This document shows positions 45,681 through 48,083 of a DNA stretch of 48,083 nt, in pieces (positions within the stretch are counted from its first letter, which is position 1; each line of letters opens with the position of its first letter). The notes under the pieces are model-generated. The model ran no database searches and was not told where the DNA came from. It saw only the letters and a list, made by a program, of their open reading frames with translations. The DNA is taken from NCBI GenBank assembly GCA_016217835.1, contig JACRFQ010000014.1, forward strand, positions 1-48,083. The letters run 5' to 3'. A program made the position numbers and the translations under genes. Source of the stretch: Candidatus Levyibacteriota bacterium (lineage in GTDB: Bacteria > Patescibacteriota > Microgenomatia > Levybacterales > UBA12049).

Positions 45681-48083
45681 ATGGATAAGATAATCATCAA
45701 AGGCGCTAGGGAACATAATTTAAAAAATATCGACTTGGAAATTCCTAAAAACAAATTAGTCGTTTTTACAGGTCTTTCGGGAAGCGGTAAGTCATCGCTT
45801 GCATTTGATACTATTTACGCCGAAGGACAAAGACGATATGTAGAAAGCCTATCTTCTTACGCCAGGCAATTTTTAGGAATTATGAAAAAGCCGGATGTTG
45901 ATTTAATCGAAGGGTTATCTCCTGCAATATCGATTGATCAAAAATCCACTTCGCACAATCCAAGGTCAACAGTTGGAACAGTCACGGAAATTTATGATTA
46001 TTTAAGGCTTTTGTTTGCAAGAATTGGTCATCCTCATTGTTCTAAATGCGGACGGGAAATTTCAAGGATGAGTAAAGAACAAATTGTTAACAGTGTATTT
46101 GAATTATTAGATAAAAAAGTTTCTAAAAATTTAAGGATTATGATTCTTTCCCCAATTGTAAAAGACAGAAAAGGCGAGTATTTGGAATTATTTAATGATC
46201 TTAAAAAACGCGGATACAAAAAAGTCAGAATTGATGGGCACATTTTTAATATTAGTGATGATTTTGTCTTAATAAAAACAAACAAGCATACCATTGAAGT
46301 AGTGATTGACAGTATCTCTTTATCTAAAACAACCGACAGAGGAAGAATTGCCTCTGATGTCGAGCAAGGATTGATTCTTGGGAACGGAGAATTAATTGTT
46401 TGCGAAATTAAAGACGCAGGATTTGAAATTCCAGAAAAACCAAAAAAAATGGAAGACGAACTTTTCTCTGAAAAATTTGCCTGTCCAGTTGATAATATAT
46501 TTTTACCCGAAGTTGAACCAAGAATTTTTTCGTTTAATACTCCTCATGGAGCTTGTGCGGTATGTAATGGGTTAGGGACAATGTTAACGGTGGATAAAGA
46601 CTTAATTTTTAATGATAACTTAACTATTGGTGAAGGCGGAATTATGCCATTTTCAACCACACTTTCTCACGACACATGGTTTACAAGAACTTTTAAAACA
46701 TTTTGTAAGGAAAATAACATCCCTTTAAATATTAGGCTTAAAGATATTTCAAAAGGGATGAAAGAGCTTTTGCTTAACGGCACAGGAGAAAGAGTTTATA
46801 GTGTAGAAGGAGAGAACAGATGGGGTAAAGACACGGAAATCAGGGAAACATTTAAAGGAGTGCTTAACGATTTAAAACAAAAGTATCAATCGACTGAATC
46901 AACATTTTTAAGATCTCAAATTGAAAAATACATGCGTTATGAAGTCTGCACTGGCTGCGATGGAGCAAGGCTTAAAAAAGAAGCATTAAATGTAACTATA
47001 AATAGTAAATCAATTGTTGAGGTTTCGGATATGTCGATTCAAAATTCGTATGAATTTTTTCAACTCGTTTCTAGTCAAATTTCCGAGAGAGAAAAAGAAA
47101 TCAGTAAGTTAATTTTAAAAGAAGTTAAACAAAGGCTTTCATTTCTATTAGACGTTGGACTTGATTATTTAACTTTATCGAGAGGAGCTCAGACACTTGC
47201 AGGCGGAGAAGCGCAAAGAATAAGGCTTGCTTCTCAAATCGGTTCCGGGCTTACAGGAGTTTTATACGTATTGGATGAACCTTCAATCGGGCTTCATCAA
47301 CGAGATAATCAAAAACTTATTGATACTTTAAAAAAATTGCGTGATTTAGGAAATACTGTTTTAGTTGTAGAACACGACGAAGAAACCATGAAACAATCCG
47401 ATTACATTGTTGATTTTGGTCCTGGAGCTGGACTAGCAGGCGGTAAAATTGTTTCTAAGGGGATAATCCAAGATATTAAAAAAGACCCTAATTCATTAAC
47501 GGGACAATATTTGTCTTTAAAAAGAAAAATTAAAGTTGCAAATCCAAAACAGGAAGATTTAGTTGAAAAGATAAAAAATTCTAAAACTTTAAGAATAGAG
47601 GGCGCTACAGAACATAATCTTAAAAATATCGATGTTGATTTTCCTCTTAATAATTTAATTGTAATAACAGGAGTCTCCGGAAGCGGAAAGTCGACACTTA
47701 TAAATGATATTTTGTATCATGCTTTAATGCAAAAAAATAATCCGTACCATAGGCAAAAACCGGGTAAATATCGCTCGTTAAATGGCTTTGAAAATATTAA
47801 AGATGTCTACATGATTGATCAGTCTCCGATCGGCAGGACCCCAAGAAGCAATCCTGCAACTTACATTGGTGCATTTTCTTATATCAGAGATTTATTTGCT
47901 AAAACTAAAGCCGCAAAAATGAAAGGATATGGTCCCGGAAGATTCTCATTTAATGTAAGAGGTGGAAGGTGCGAGGCGTGTGAAGGAGAAGGAAGAATAA
48001 AAATTGAAATGCAATTTTTACCTGACGTTTATGTAACTTGCGAAGTTTGTAATGGGTCACAATACAATAAAGAAGCGCTTGAG
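45681..48083 (+). CDS. uvrA: UvrABC system protein A (3' end beyond window)
   Basis: MDKIIIKGAREHNLKNIDLEIPKNKLVVFTGLSGSGKSSLAFDTIYAEGQRRYVESLSSYARQFL; frame open to the window end (not in the ORF track because no stop). Confidence 0.97.
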   Translation, partial: MDKIIIKGAREHNLKNIDLEIPKNKLVVFTGLSGSGKSSLAFDTIYAEGQRRYVESLSSYARQFLGIMKKPDVDLIEGLSPAISIDQKSTSHNPRSTVGTVTEIYDYLRLLFARIGHPHCSKCGREISRMSKEQIVNSVFELLDKKVSKNLRIMILSPIVKDRKGEYLELFNDLKKRGYKKVRIDGHIFNISDDFVLIKTNKHTIEVVIDSISLSKTTDRGRIASDVEQGLILGNGELIVCEIKDAGFEIPEKPKKMEDELFSEKFACPVDNIFLPEVEPRIFSFNTPHGACAVCNGLGTMLTVDKDLIFNDNLTIGEGGIMPFSTTLSHDTWFTRTFKTFCKENNIPLNIRLKDISKGMKELLLNGTGERVYSVEGENRWGKDTEIRETFKGVLNDLKQKYQSTESTFLRSQIEKYMRYEVCTGCDGARLKKEALNVTINSKSIVEVSDMSIQNSYEFFQLVSSQISEREKEISKLILKEVKQRLSFLLDVGLDYLTLSRGAQTLAGGEAQRIRLASQIGSGLTGVLYVLDEPSIGLHQRDNQKLIDTLKKLRDLGNTVLVVEHDEETMKQSDYIVDFGPGAGLAGGKIVSKGIIQDIKKDPNSLTGQYLSLKRKIKVANPKQEDLVEKIKNSKTLRIEGATEHNLKNIDVDFPLNNLIVITGVSGSGKSTLINDILYHALMQKNNPYHRQKPGKYRSLNGFENIKDVYMIDQSPIGRTPRSNPATYIGAFSYIRDLFAKTKAAKMKGYGPGRFSFNVRGGRCEACEGEGRIKIEMQFLPDVYVTCEVCNGSQYNKEALE

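Noticed and set aside
46034-46294. Minus-strand ORF inside uvrA
   Set aside because: Antisense to conserved UvrA coding sequence; no independent support.

Overview
Compact, AT-rich bacterial chromosomal segment. The gene set and density resemble Candidate Phyla Radiation/Patescibacteria, possibly a Microgenomates-like lineage; this placement is inference only. Recognisable modules: end of a cell-surface polysaccharide cluster; complete F1Fo ATP synthase operon atpBEFHAGDC; dnaE; a soluble GGDEF protein; gatCAB; murT-gatD; lemA-htpX; polX; pyrG-rplS-yraN; divergent lexA/uvrB; dedA/rsmI; eno-ppsA; a cupin PGI / cupin PMI / phosphohexomutase operon; a HolA-like / metallopeptidase / YkuK set; obg; a RelE-type toxin-antitoxin pair; a triple zinc-ribbon protein; an MscS-like channel; a CBS-less IMPDH/GMPR; and the 5' part of uvrA. 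Five tRNAs are present (Thr, Asp, Gly, Glu, Lys). The most interesting signals are non-coding. (1) A predicted ~82-nt RNA on the minus strand after obg has a strong promoter, three hairpins all capped by GCAA (GNRA) loops, and an intrinsic terminator. (2) A second orphan minus-strand promoter/SD/terminator unit lies upstream of pyrG. (3) Many genes have sigma70-like promoters whose -10 box ends only 6-9 nt before the start codon, implying widespread leaderless mRNAs, and four of these promoters overlap the upstream gene's stop codon. (4) Degenerate 7-bp tandem repeats with different units occur at five loci, two of them inside coding genes. (5) A single in-frame TGA splits an accessory gene. 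All calls were made by eye; no database search was run.
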